Made by a program: the position numbers and the translations under genes. From NCBI RefSeq assembly GCF_009498295.1, contig NZ_CP040813.1:3169001-3233000 (forward strand): a DNA stretch of 64,000 bases. The letters are read 5' to 3'. Below, in pieces: positions 26,411 through 34,193 of the stretch (the stretch's first letter is position 1; every line of letters begins with the position of its first letter). This DNA comes from Oceanihabitans sp. IOP_32 (GTDB lineage Bacteria > Bacteroidota > Bacteroidia > Flavobacteriales > Flavobacteriaceae). The notes beneath the pieces are model-generated. The model saw only the letters and a list, made by a program, of their open reading frames with translations, was not told the origin of the DNA and made no database searches.

Positions 26411-27304
26411 TTAAAATCTTAGAATTTCGGTCATAATACCAAATCGAATAACAGATATTTGATGATTAAAATAAATATTATAATAATCCATACCGTGATA
26501 AAGTTGAACAAACAACCCAATATCTTCTAAAAATTTAGGATGATAGTAAAAGGTGAGGCTTGCATTGAATCGATCTAAATCAAAGGTCTCTAAATCCTTA
26601 TAATTATCTAGCATTAGTGTGGTTTCTGCTTTTAAGGAAAAATTTGCTCTATCGCTATGAGAATTAGTTAAAGGAAACTTAAACGATGTAAATGAATTAT
26701 GCCATCTTAAGGCGCTATACTTGCCTTTTAATTCTGGAATCATCCAACTTTTTGGATGAATTTCTATAGAGCTTTTCATGGTCTTTAAAGCTTTAATTCT
26801 GTTACTATAGGCTGTTTTAATAAATCCGAATTCCATGAAATTTGTGGCAAAATTTCCCGTTTGTAAGTTGATGGTATTGTCGTCTTTATAAAAATTCCCA
26901 TCCTGTCCATTGGAATGATGTGCTATTTTCCCAAACAATACTGCGTAATTAAGCGATTTATTTTTATTAGCTAAATAATAAACTGAAATCTGCGGAATAT
27001 AACTTGGCGTTCGAACAGGATAAGATTCTTCATTGTACATTCTGATTGTGATTTGAGGTTTTAATAGTGCCACTAGTTTCGAGTCTTTCCGTTTTCTAAT
27101 AACAAATGAAGGGTTTATATTAGCCTCAAACATTAAGGGGTCAAGGTTTCCTATATCTGTTGGAAATGTGATGTAACTATCGCTCTGATTGATTAATGCT
27201 ATTCTAGATAAATCTAGTTGTGGAATTGAATCGATGTCTTTTTGTGAAAAAGCGAGATGTACAGACCATAACAGTAAAAACGATAAATACGCTCTAATTT
27301 TCAT
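26411..27304 (-). CDS. OMPLA-like outer-membrane phospholipase A (putative)
   Basis: This 297-residue protein has a signal peptide ending AFSQ and a beta-barrel-like alternation of strands. Residues 129-133 read His-His-Ser-Asn-Gly, which matches the OMPLA active-site block His-x-Ser-Asn-Gly (His129 and Ser131 as catalytic candidates). Residues after it ('DNTINLQTGNFATNFMEFGF') fit the barrel region that supplies the catalytic Asn. OMPLA hydrolyses outer-membrane phospholipids when the membrane is disturbed. Overall similarity to classical PldA looks weak, so the activity needs testing. It is the first gene of a three-gene minus-strand operon with the ATP-cone nuclease and DUF5706 genes. Confidence 0.55.
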   Translation of the reverse strand: MKIRAYLSFLLLWSVHLAFSQKDIDSIPQLDLSRIALINQSDSYITFPTDIGNLDPLMFEANINPSFVIRKRKDSKLVALLKPQITIRMYNEESYPVRTPSYIPQISVYYLANKNKSLNYAVLFGKIAHHSNGQDGNFYKDDNTINLQTGNFATNFMEFGFIKTAYSNRIKALKTMKSSIEIHPKSWMIPELKGKYSALRWHNSFTSFKFPLTNSHSDRANFSLKAETTLMLDNYKDLETFDLDRFNASLTFYYHPKFLEDIGLFVQLYHGMDYYNIYFNHQISVIRFGIMTEILRF

Positions 27305-27494
27305 TTAATTAAGTTTTAAGTTATTTGTTGATATTAAAAAATACTACTAGCGAGAAATTTAAAGTTACCAACATTTTCAAAGTCATGTTTTTACTGTTTT
27401 TGTTTCATGCATCTCACCAATCCAGAATGATAAGGTTATTGAAAACATTAAGTGAGCCATTCGAACAAGACTATCAATAAGGGTATTGATATTT

Positions 27495-28259
27495 TTATTT
27501 TTCATCTGATAAAGTTTTATTGCCCAATTCCCCAAGCCATCTTTTTGGTTTGACTTGTTTTTGGACTAATCCGAATTTTTTGATGGAATATGTTTCTATA
27601 TGCTTTATTAAATCTTCCACAGAATCTGTTACAAATAGTAGTTCCATGTCCTCTGGGCTGATACTTTCATTTTCTGCCATTAATTGAATATGTTTACATA
27701 GTTCTTTATGGTATTCTGAATCGAAAATAACAACCGGAAAATCTTGAATTATTTTGGTTTGAATGAGTGTTAGAGCCTCAAACAGTTCGTCTAAAGTACC
27801 AATACCTCCTGGCATGATTACAAAGGCATAAGAGTATTTTACAAGAATTACTTTTCTGATAAAAAAATAAGGAATGTCAATCCATTTATGAAGATAGGGA
27901 TTTGGTTTTTGTTCAAAAGGTAAAATAATATTGCACCCAACCGAATAACCTCCAGCTTCAAAAGCACCTTTGTTTGCTGCTTCCATAATACCAGGACCTC
28001 CACCCGTTAAAACAGTAAAACCTATTTTTGCTAATTCAGCACCAACCTTTTCAGCAGCTTTATAATGCTCAGAATCTGGTGTAAATCGTGCAGAACCAAA
28101 AACGGTCACGCTTGGTCCAATAAAATGCATTTTCCTGAAGGCTTTTATAAAATTGAAAAATATTTTAATTGCAAATTTCAGTTCTTTGAAACGGGATAAA
28201 GGGCCTCTAACAAACAAAGATTCGCCAGTAGATAATCTAGCATTATTTTGTGTTTTCAT
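27495..28259 (-). CDS. LOG family protein (TIGR00730-type)
   Basis: This 254-residue protein has the LOG/lysine-decarboxylase-like Rossmann fold. 'VTVFGSARFTPDSEHYKAA' opens the fold, 'GFTVLTGGGPGIMEAANKGAFEAGG' follows, and 'PGGIGTLDELFEALT' is the PGGxGTxxE signature that binds nucleotide phosphate. Members cleave nucleoside 5'-monophosphates (cytokinin riboside phosphoribohydrolase activity is the tested one), but the physiological role in Bacteroidota is unclear. It is 11 bases downstream of the ABC-2 permease gene and probably the last gene of the efflux operon. Confidence 0.85.
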   Translation of the reverse strand: MKTQNNARLSTGESLFVRGPLSRFKELKFAIKIFFNFIKAFRKMHFIGPSVTVFGSARFTPDSEHYKAAEKVGAELAKIGFTVLTGGGPGIMEAANKGAFEAGGYSVGCNIILPFEQKPNPYLHKWIDIPYFFIRKVILVKYSYAFVIMPGGIGTLDELFEALTLIQTKIIQDFPVVIFDSEYHKELCKHIQLMAENESISPEDMELLFVTDSVEDLIKHIETYSIKKFGLVQKQVKPKRWLGELGNKTLSDEK

Positions 28260-28270
28260 GTCAATGTGTT

Positions 28271-29392
28271 TTAATTGGTCTTTTTATAACTCCAAACCGC
28301 CAATCCGTTCATTACAATAGCGTAGGCCAAGGTTTTTACAGCTAGTGGTAAAATATTTTTAAACCCTGATCCTTTAAGCATAACCATACGTATAATCTCA
28401 ACAAAATACTTAATAGGGTTAAATTCGGTAAGGATTTGAGCCCATTTTGGCATGCTTTCAATTGGTGTAAATAAGCCGCTCATTAAAATAAAAATCACTA
28501 CAAAAAACCAAGCGATAAACATGGCTTGCTGTTGTGTGTCGGTAAAATTTGAAATAAACAAGCCCATACCTAGTATTACGAGTATGTAAATAGAGGTGTA
28601 TCCGTATAGTAATAGTAGGCTACCTACCATGGGAACATTAAAAATAAGTTTTACTAAAATAAGCCCAATTGTAAGTAGTCCCATGCCTATCACCCAAAAC
28701 GGAAAGAGTTTACCAATTATAAACTGACTTTTTTTAATTGGTGTCACGTTGATTTGCTCTAAAGTGCCAATTTCTTTTTCTCTAACGATATTCATTCCTG
28801 ATAGAAACAACGTGATCATAGTTACTAATAACACCAATATTCCTGGCACCATAAAGGTTTTATAGTTTAGCGTTTCGTTGTACCAGAAAAGCGGAATGGT
28901 TTCGATGTTGACTGGTTGAATTTGTTTATCTGAAATTTGAAATAGATCAACTTTTAACTGTTTATTAAAACGTTGAATGATTTGAGTAACATATACATTC
29001 TCGACACCAGCAGCTGCACCATCAATAGCATTAATAGTCACTCCTAAACTATGGTGTTTCTCTTTTTGTAAATCGCGTTCAAAATACTGCGGAATTTCTA
29101 AAACAACATCCACTTCACCTTGTAACATAGCAGAGCTTGCTAAGGCTTCCGAAGGAAAATCGGTTAATACATTAAAATAAGTAGATGCATTAAATTGCTC
29201 AATTAAAGCTCTTGAAGTGGATGTGCGGTCGTTATCGATATAACCAAACTTTATATTTTTAACCTCAAAAGTCGCTGCGTTAGATAAAATAATGAGCTGC
29301 AATAAGGGCAGCACAAAAATAATAGGAAGCATGCCTTTATTTCTAAAGATTTGCTTGAACTCTTTTTGTATGATGTATAGAATTGTTTTCAT
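28271..29392 (-). CDS. ABC-2 type permease (YbhR/YbhS-like)
   Basis: This 373-residue ABC-2 permease has one N-terminal membrane segment (KGMLPIIFVLPLLQLIILSNA), a periplasmic domain of about 150 residues, then five membrane segments from about residue 178. 'NIVREKEIGTLEQINVTPIKKSQFIIGKL' is the conserved cytoplasmic coupling region that contacts the ATPase. It overlaps the upstream permease gene by one base, which points to tight co-expression. Together with the two ATPases and HlyD it forms a YbhGFSR-type exporter. Confidence 0.9.
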   Translation of the reverse strand: MKTILYIIQKEFKQIFRNKGMLPIIFVLPLLQLIILSNAATFEVKNIKFGYIDNDRTSTSRALIEQFNASTYFNVLTDFPSEALASSAMLQGEVDVVLEIPQYFERDLQKEKHHSLGVTINAIDGAAAGVENVYVTQIIQRFNKQLKVDLFQISDKQIQPVNIETIPLFWYNETLNYKTFMVPGILVLLVTMITLFLSGMNIVREKEIGTLEQINVTPIKKSQFIIGKLFPFWVIGMGLLTIGLILVKLIFNVPMVGSLLLLYGYTSIYILVILGMGLFISNFTDTQQQAMFIAWFFVVIFILMSGLFTPIESMPKWAQILTEFNPIKYFVEIIRMVMLKGSGFKNILPLAVKTLAYAIVMNGLAVWSYKKTN

Positions 29393-30498
29393 TACTCTAG
29401 TCTAATTTTATATTTCTTTACACTCAAAACAATAAAAAACGCAGTCATTCCCAATAAAATTAAAGTTTCTTTCCAAATAAATGTCATGCCTACACCTTTA
29501 AGCATAATGCCTTTTAAGATGATGATAAACCATTTTGCTGGTATGATATTACTAATAATTTGTAAGGGTAAAGGCATGCTTGAAATAGGGAAAATAAAAC
29601 CTGATAATAAGATAACAGGAAGCATGAGTCCCATTAACGAAATCATCATGGCTGTTTGTTGCGATGCTGAAATTGTAGATATTAAAATTCCTAAAGCTAA
29701 AGAACTGATTATAAACAGAACACTCTCTAAACCTAATAAAAACAAGCTTCCTTGAACCGGCATTTTAAAAATGAAAATACTTAGCAATACGATTACTACT
29801 GCATTGATTATCGATAGAAAAATATACGGAAACACTTTGCCTATAATCACTTGAAAGGGTTTTAATGGCGATACCAAGAGGATTTCCATGGTGCCCAATT
29901 CCTTTTCTCTTGTTATGGAAATAGAGGTCATCATCGCAGAAACCAGCATTAAAATAATGGTCATTACCCCAGGAACAAACATATACACGCTTTTTAATTC
30001 TGGGTTGTAAACCATTCGTGATTCTGGTATAAGTTGATAGACTATTGTAATATCCTTGTTTAAATCTTTTTGATAGTTTTGAAGAATAGCTCCTATAAAA
30101 TTGGTGATGGTATTTGCTGTATTTGGGTCTGTAGCATCTGTAATAATTTGTATGGTTCCTTTGTTTTCTTTAATCAGGTTTTTACTAAAATCCTTTTCGA
30201 AATTTAAAACCGCTTTTACTTTTCCTTTTTTAAAAATCGATTCGATATCTGATTCTTTTTCAATAATTTGCTTGATACTGAAATATTTTGAAGCTGCTAT
30301 TTTATTAATTATTTCTTCTGTTGTAGCATCTTTTGAATGATCCAGAATAGCAATGTCCACATTGTTAATTTCATTGGTAATGGCAAATCCAAATAGTAAA
30401 ATTTGGGCAATTGGCATCCCGAAGAGGATAAACAACGAACGTCTATCTCTAAAAATATGGTAGAATTCTTTTTTTATGAAGCCTTTGAATCTTTTCAT
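29392..30498 (-). CDS. ABC-2 type permease (YbhR/YbhS-like)
   Basis: The architecture of this 368-residue protein matches its neighbour: a first membrane segment at about 22-45, a soluble periplasmic domain, then five helices. The coupling motif is 'SITREKELGTMEILLVSPLKPFQVIIGKV'. The pair probably forms the heterodimeric channel of the exporter. Upstream, the gene is separated from the ATPase genes by the GxxExxY pair and palindromic repeats, an unusual interruption of the operon. Confidence 0.9.
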   Translation of the reverse strand: MKRFKGFIKKEFYHIFRDRRSLFILFGMPIAQILLFGFAITNEINNVDIAILDHSKDATTEEIINKIAASKYFSIKQIIEKESDIESIFKKGKVKAVLNFEKDFSKNLIKENKGTIQIITDATDPNTANTITNFIGAILQNYQKDLNKDITIVYQLIPESRMVYNPELKSVYMFVPGVMTIILMLVSAMMTSISITREKELGTMEILLVSPLKPFQVIIGKVFPYIFLSIINAVVIVLLSIFIFKMPVQGSLFLLGLESVLFIISSLALGILISTISASQQTAMMISLMGLMLPVILLSGFIFPISSMPLPLQIISNIIPAKWFIIILKGIMLKGVGMTFIWKETLILLGMTAFFIVLSVKKYKIRLE

Positions 30499-30505
30499 TT
30501 CTTTT

Positions 30506-30621
30506 TTTCCCGCAGATTTTTGTTTATATGTTTTTCTCCCGCTAATTTCGCAGATAAGCGCAGATTTTTTTATGCTTGATTTGATATTTTTTTCTGCGTA
30601 AATCAGCGTAATCTGCGGGAT
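30506..30621. repeat. Palindromic repeat copy R2
   Basis: A truncated forward half (from 30509) is followed by a full forward half (from 30538, cccgctaatttcgcagataa...) and a reverse half (30592-30620). The full halves can pair as a long imperfect hairpin. R2 lies between the permease start and the 3' end of the first GxxExxY gene. Confidence 0.85.
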
Positions 30622-30627
30622 ATTTTT

Positions 30628-31014
30628 TTATAATCCGTTTACTTTTCTAAAAATTCCTTTTGTTATATCATCTACATTAAAATTTACTAAAATGCCTAAC
30701 TTCAATTCTGAAATCTTTAAGTAAGTTAAAACTTGCTTATGATGCACTTTTGAGAGAGTTTCTACAGATTTTATTTCTATAATCACTTTATCATTTACTA
30801 ATAAATCTAACCTAAAACCTACTTCTAATTTATGGCCTTCATAAAACACTGGTAATGGAACTTGGCTTTTTACTTCTAATCCTTGTTTTTGTAACTCAAA
30901 ACTTAAAACTGCTTCATAAACAGATTCTAATAAACCTGGACCTAATTCATTATAGACTTTGAAAATTGATCCTCTAATTAGATAGGATATATCGTTTTCT
31001 GTTTTGTGTTCCAT
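30628..31014 (-). CDS. GxxExxY protein (PD-(D/E)XK_3-like), copy 1
   Basis: This 128-residue protein carries the naming motif Gly27-x-x-Glu30-x-x-Tyr33 ('GPGLLESVYEAVL'). A PD-(D/E)XK-like core follows, with Asp70 in 'FRLDLLVNDK' and Glu80-x-Lys82 in 'VIIEIKSVETL'; these are plausible metal and catalytic residues of a nuclease fold. The family is widespread and often multi-copy in Bacteroidota, but its function is unknown. It differs from copy 2 at four residues (S38I, E47D, V65I, D116E). It is bounded on both sides by palindromic repeats and interrupts an ABC exporter operon on the same strand. Confidence 0.85.
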   Translation of the reverse strand: MEHKTENDISYLIRGSIFKVYNELGPGLLESVYEAVLSFELQKQGLEVKSQVPLPVFYEGHKLEVGFRLDLLVNDKVIIEIKSVETLSKVHHKQVLTYLKISELKLGILVNFNVDDITKGIFRKVNGL

Positions 31015-31030
31015 AATTATTGTTTTCTTT

Positions 31031-31161
31031 CCCGCAGATTACGCAGATAAATGCAGATTTTTGTTTATATGTTTTTCTCCCGCTAATTTCGCAGATAAGC
31101 GCAGATTTTTTTATGCTTGATTTGATATTTTTTTCTGCGTAAATCAGCGTAATCTGCGGGA
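31031..31161. repeat. Palindromic repeat copy R3
   Basis: Two forward halves (from 31031 and 31079) and one reverse half (about 31133-31161) lie between the two GxxExxY genes. R3 is nearly identical to R2 when shifted by 541 bases, except that R2 has lost about 17 bases in its first half. Confidence 0.87.
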
Positions 31162-31168
31162 TATTTTT

Positions 31169-31555
31169 TTATAATCCGTTTACTTTTCTAAAAATTCCTT
31201 TTGTTATTTCATCTACATTAAAATTTACTAAGATGCCTAACTTCAATTCTGAAATCTTTAAATATGTTAAGACTTGCTTATGATGCACTTTTGAGAGAGT
31301 TTCTACAGATTTTATTTCTATAATCACTTTATCATTTACTAATAAATCTAACCTAAAACCAATTTCTAATTTATGACCTTCATAAAACACTGGTAATGGA
31401 ACTTGACTTTTTACATCTAATCCTTGTTTCTGTAACTCGAAAATTAAAACCGCCTCGTAAACAGATTCTAATAAACCTGGACCTAATTCATTATAAACTT
31501 TGAAAATTGATCCTCTAATTAGATAGGATATATCGTTCTCTGTTTTGTGTTCCAT
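31169..31555 (-). CDS. GxxExxY protein (PD-(D/E)XK_3-like), copy 2
   Basis: This tandem copy lies exactly 541 bases upstream of copy 1 and has the same length. The GxxExxY motif and Asp70/Glu80/Lys82 are intact. Only four residues differ from copy 1, three of them conservatively, so both copies appear to be under constraint or recently duplicated. The start (MEHKTENDISYLIRGSIFKVY) is preceded by the forward half of repeat R4. A DNA-acting role is inferred from the fold only. Confidence 0.85.
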   Translation of the reverse strand: MEHKTENDISYLIRGSIFKVYNELGPGLLESVYEAVLIFELQKQGLDVKSQVPLPVFYEGHKLEIGFRLDLLVNDKVIIEIKSVETLSKVHHKQVLTYLKISELKLGILVNFNVDEITKGIFRKVNGL

Positions 31556-31571
31556 AATTATTGTTTTCTTT

Positions 31572-31728
31572 CCCGCAGATTTGCTTCGCCAGTTCGCTGT
31601 CGCTCGGGTCGCAGATAACCGCAGATTTTTGTTTATATGTTTTTCTCCCGCTAATTTCGCAGATAAGCGCAGATTTTTTTTATGCTTGATTTGATATTTT
31701 TTCTGCGTAAATCTGCGAAATCTGCGGG
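31572..31728. repeat. Palindromic repeat copy R4 with nested insertion
   Basis: R4 has the same forward/forward/reverse order as R2 and R3. Its first half is split after 'cccgcagatt' by about 28 extra bases (31582-31608, including cttcgccagttcgctgtcgc). The identical interruption occurs in R6 at 34112-34138. Confidence 0.85.
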
Positions 31729-31738
31729 CAATCTTTTC

Positions 31739-32467
31739 TCATCCACGTGCCAATTTTAAAAACACATCATTCATATTTTCAGCCTTAAATTGTTCTTTCA
31801 ATTTCTTTGGTGTGTCTAAAGCTTCAATTTTACCGTTAACCATTATGGAAACTCTGTCGCAATATTCCGCTTCATCCATATAGTGTGTGGTTACAAAAAC
31901 GGTGGTTCCTTTATTGGCTGCTTTGTAAATCAGTTCCCAAAACTGTCGTCTGGTAATGGGATCGACGCCTCCTGTTGGCTCATCTAAAAACACAATTTTA
32001 GGATCGTGAATTAAAGACACCGAAAAAGATAGTTTCTGTTTCCAGCCTAATGGTAATGAACCAACTAATTGGTTTGCCACATTTTCTAATCCTAATTCTT
32101 CAATTAAAGCATTCGATTTTTCTTTGATTCGCTTTCTTGACAACCCATAAATACCTCCAAAAAAGGTGATATTTTCTCTAACCGTTAAATCGTCATACAA
32201 AGCAAATTTCTGACTCATGTAACCAATGTTTTTCTTGATATCTTCAGCGTTAGAATACACATTAAAACCTGCAACAGTTGCGCTTCCAGATGTGGGGTTT
32301 GAAATACCAATCAGCATTTTTATAGCGGTTGTTTTCCCTGCACCATTGGCACCTAAAAAACCAAATATTTCACCTTTTTCAACTTCAAAAGTAATCGCAT
32401 TTACCGCTGTGAAATCACCAAACATTTTGGTTAATCCTTCTACTTGTATGACTTTGTTGTTATTCAT
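31739..32467 (-). CDS. ABC transporter ATPase, C-half YbhF-like
   Basis: Walker A is 'GANGAGKTT', the signature loop is the unusual 'LPLGWKQKL' in place of LSGGQ, Walker B is 'IVFLDEPTGGVDP', and the switch His is in 'VTTHYMD'. In Escherichia coli YbhF both ATPases are fused and the second has this same degenerate LPLGW signature, so this gene equals the C-terminal half. I start at the second in-frame ATG (MNNNKVIQVEGL); a frame upstream to 32482 would add five residues. With the next gene it powers the two ABC-2 permeases. Confidence 0.88.
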   Translation of the reverse strand: MNNNKVIQVEGLTKMFGDFTAVNAITFEVEKGEIFGFLGANGAGKTTAIKMLIGISNPTSGSATVAGFNVYSNAEDIKKNIGYMSQKFALYDDLTVRENITFFGGIYGLSRKRIKEKSNALIEELGLENVANQLVGSLPLGWKQKLSFSVSLIHDPKIVFLDEPTGGVDPITRRQFWELIYKAANKGTTVFVTTHYMDEAEYCDRVSIMVNGKIEALDTPKKLKEQFKAENMNDVFLKLARG

Positions 32468-32504
32468 ATTTATTTCCCACAAAAGTGGTGCTTTTCTTTT
32501 TTTC

Positions 32505-32556
32505 TCCCGCTGATTTCGCAGATTTACGCAGAAAAGAGACTTAAAAAATCTGCGGA
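32505..32556. repeat. Palindromic repeat copy R5 (short)
   Basis: A forward half (cccgctgatttcgcagattt..., from 32505) and a truncated reverse half (aatctgcgga, 32547-32556) lie in the gap between the two ATPase genes. Confidence 0.75.
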
Positions 32557-32563
32557 AAATATT

Positions 32564-33466
32564 TTATTTCGCTAATTCCATAAAGGTATCTTCTATAGTT
32601 GCCACTGTTTTATCAATGTGAATGTTGGATAATTTTTTAGTTTCTAAATACGCTTTTAAATCCTCAGCATTAAATTCTGTTCTGCTGTCTGTATAATGGA
32701 CAAATTCACCAAAAGGATACACGCTATGCTTGTATTCATAGTCATTTAAACTGCGTATTAATTGGTACATATTGTTTGCACTTACATTATAAATTTGTTT
32801 TGGATAGTGCTTTACAATTGCTTCTGGAGTATCAATCTCTAAAATTTTTCCATCTTGAATGAGTGCTATTCTATCACACAAAGCCGCTTCGTCCATATAA
32901 GGTGTCGAAACTAAAATAGTGATGCCTTTTTGTTGCAGTCGTTTTAGCATTTCCCAAAATTCTTTTCGCGATACGGGATCTACTCCTGTGGTTGGTTCAT
33001 CTAAAAACAACACTTTAGGTTTATGAATTAAAGCACAACTTAAAGCGAGTTTTTGTTTCATTCCACCAGACAATTTTCCGGCACGACGATCTTTAAAAGG
33101 CTCAATTTGAACATAGATATCTTTTATTAAATCGTAGTTTTCTTCAATGGATGTTCCAAAAATAGTAGCGAAAAACTCTAAATTTTCTTCAATCGTTAAA
33201 TCTTGATACAATGAAAATCGTCCAGGCATATAGCCCACACTATTTCTAATACTCTTGTATTCTGCAACCACATCATAACCTGCGACAGTTGCACTGCCTT
33301 CATCTGCAAACAAAAGGGTCGTTAAAATCCTGAATAGGGTAGTTTTACCAGCACCATCAGGACCTATGAGGCCAAAAAGCTCTCCTTTTTTCACTTCAAA
33401 AGAAATGTCTTGTAATGCGTTTACATGTTTATAAGATTTGCTGATATGGTTAACAGAAATACCCAT
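32564..33466 (-). CDS. ABC transporter ATPase, N-half YbhF-like
   Basis: This 300-residue protein has Walker A 'GPDGAGKTT', a canonical signature 'LSGGMKQKL', Walker B 'VLFLDEPTTGVDP' and a 'STPYMDEA' switch with Pro in place of His. The GPDGAGKTT/LSGGM pairing is typical of the N-terminal half of YbhF. A C-terminal extension of about 80 residues follows the ATPase core. With its neighbour it makes a split YbhF heterodimer. Confidence 0.88.
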   Translation of the reverse strand: MGISVNHISKSYKHVNALQDISFEVKKGELFGLIGPDGAGKTTLFRILTTLLFADEGSATVAGYDVVAEYKSIRNSVGYMPGRFSLYQDLTIEENLEFFATIFGTSIEENYDLIKDIYVQIEPFKDRRAGKLSGGMKQKLALSCALIHKPKVLFLDEPTTGVDPVSRKEFWEMLKRLQQKGITILVSTPYMDEAALCDRIALIQDGKILEIDTPEAIVKHYPKQIYNVSANNMYQLIRSLNDYEYKHSVYPFGEFVHYTDSRTEFNAEDLKAYLETKKLSNIHIDKTVATIEDTFMELAK

Positions 33467-33472
33467 GATATT

Positions 33473-33931
33473 TTAATGTTGTACTATGATTTTAGTTTCC
33501 ATGGTCACTTTAGATGTAATAGAATTTGAAATTAAGCAGGCTTTTTCTGCTTTTTCAACGATACGTTGGGTGCGTTCGCGTTTCGATTCGTCTGTAATTA
33601 CAACTTCTGGAAACAATAGCACTTCGCTCATGACAAACTTGCCATCTACTTTTTCTAAAATCCCTTTAGAATCGCATTTAAAACTTACATATTCTAATTT
33701 TGAGAATTCTGCAATCGCCAAAAATGTAGTCATTAAACAACTGCTCACAGCTGCTGTAAATAAGTGTTCTGGTGACCAAATATGTGGCATGCCTCCAGGG
33801 AATTCAGGTGGTGTTGCAACTTCTAAACAGTTGGTTTCATTGGTGTCCTTATTATGTAATTCTGGTGAACACATCATCCCTTTTCGGTCTTGTGTCCAAT
33901 TAATATTTACGTTGTACGTGTGCTTTTCCAT
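33473..33931 (-). CDS. OsmC/Ohr family protein
   Basis: This 152-residue OsmC-fold protein has its two reactive cysteines in 'AAVSSCLMTTFLAIAEF' and 'KAEKACLISNSI', the arrangement used by OsmC/Ohr thiol peroxidases to reduce organic hydroperoxides. 'PEFPGGMPHIWSPEHLFTAAV' is the conserved loop before the first Cys. It starts six bases upstream of the ATPase gene, so it probably belongs to the efflux operon, linking export with peroxide detoxification. The cytoplasmic location follows from the lack of a signal peptide. Confidence 0.85.
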   Translation of the reverse strand: MEKHTYNVNINWTQDRKGMMCSPELHNKDTNETNCLEVATPPEFPGGMPHIWSPEHLFTAAVSSCLMTTFLAIAEFSKLEYVSFKCDSKGILEKVDGKFVMSEVLLFPEVVITDESKRERTQRIVEKAEKACLISNSITSKVTMETKIIVQH

Positions 33932-34045
33932 GGTGTTATATGTTTATATTATTAAATGATTATTCGTAAAATATCATCAACCTGTAAATTGTTTTCTATG
34001 GAATCAATTATATGTTAACTCTAAAAAACAATTAATGGTTTTCAT

Positions 34046-34163
34046 TCTGTGTAAATCTGCGAAATCTGCAGGATAATTTTCCTATTACTAATATTTGTTT
34101 TTCCGCTGATTTGCTTCGCCAGTTCGCTGTCGCTCGGGTCGCAGATAATCACAGATTTTTTTC
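34046..34163. repeat. Palindromic repeat copy R6 (divergent) with nested insertion
   Basis: A reverse half (tctgtgtaaatctgcgaaat..., 34046-34073) comes first, then a forward half from about 34101 that carries the same 28-bp interruption as R4. A stretch of 40 bases (about 34109-34147) is identical to R4 (about 31579-31617). Confidence 0.83.
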
Positions 34164-34193
34164 CCTTAAGGCAAAAATCAGGTACAAGTATTA

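Noticed and set aside
29486-30340. Plus-strand frames across the ABC-2 permease genes
   Set aside because: They are antisense shadows of clear membrane-protein genes on the minus strand.
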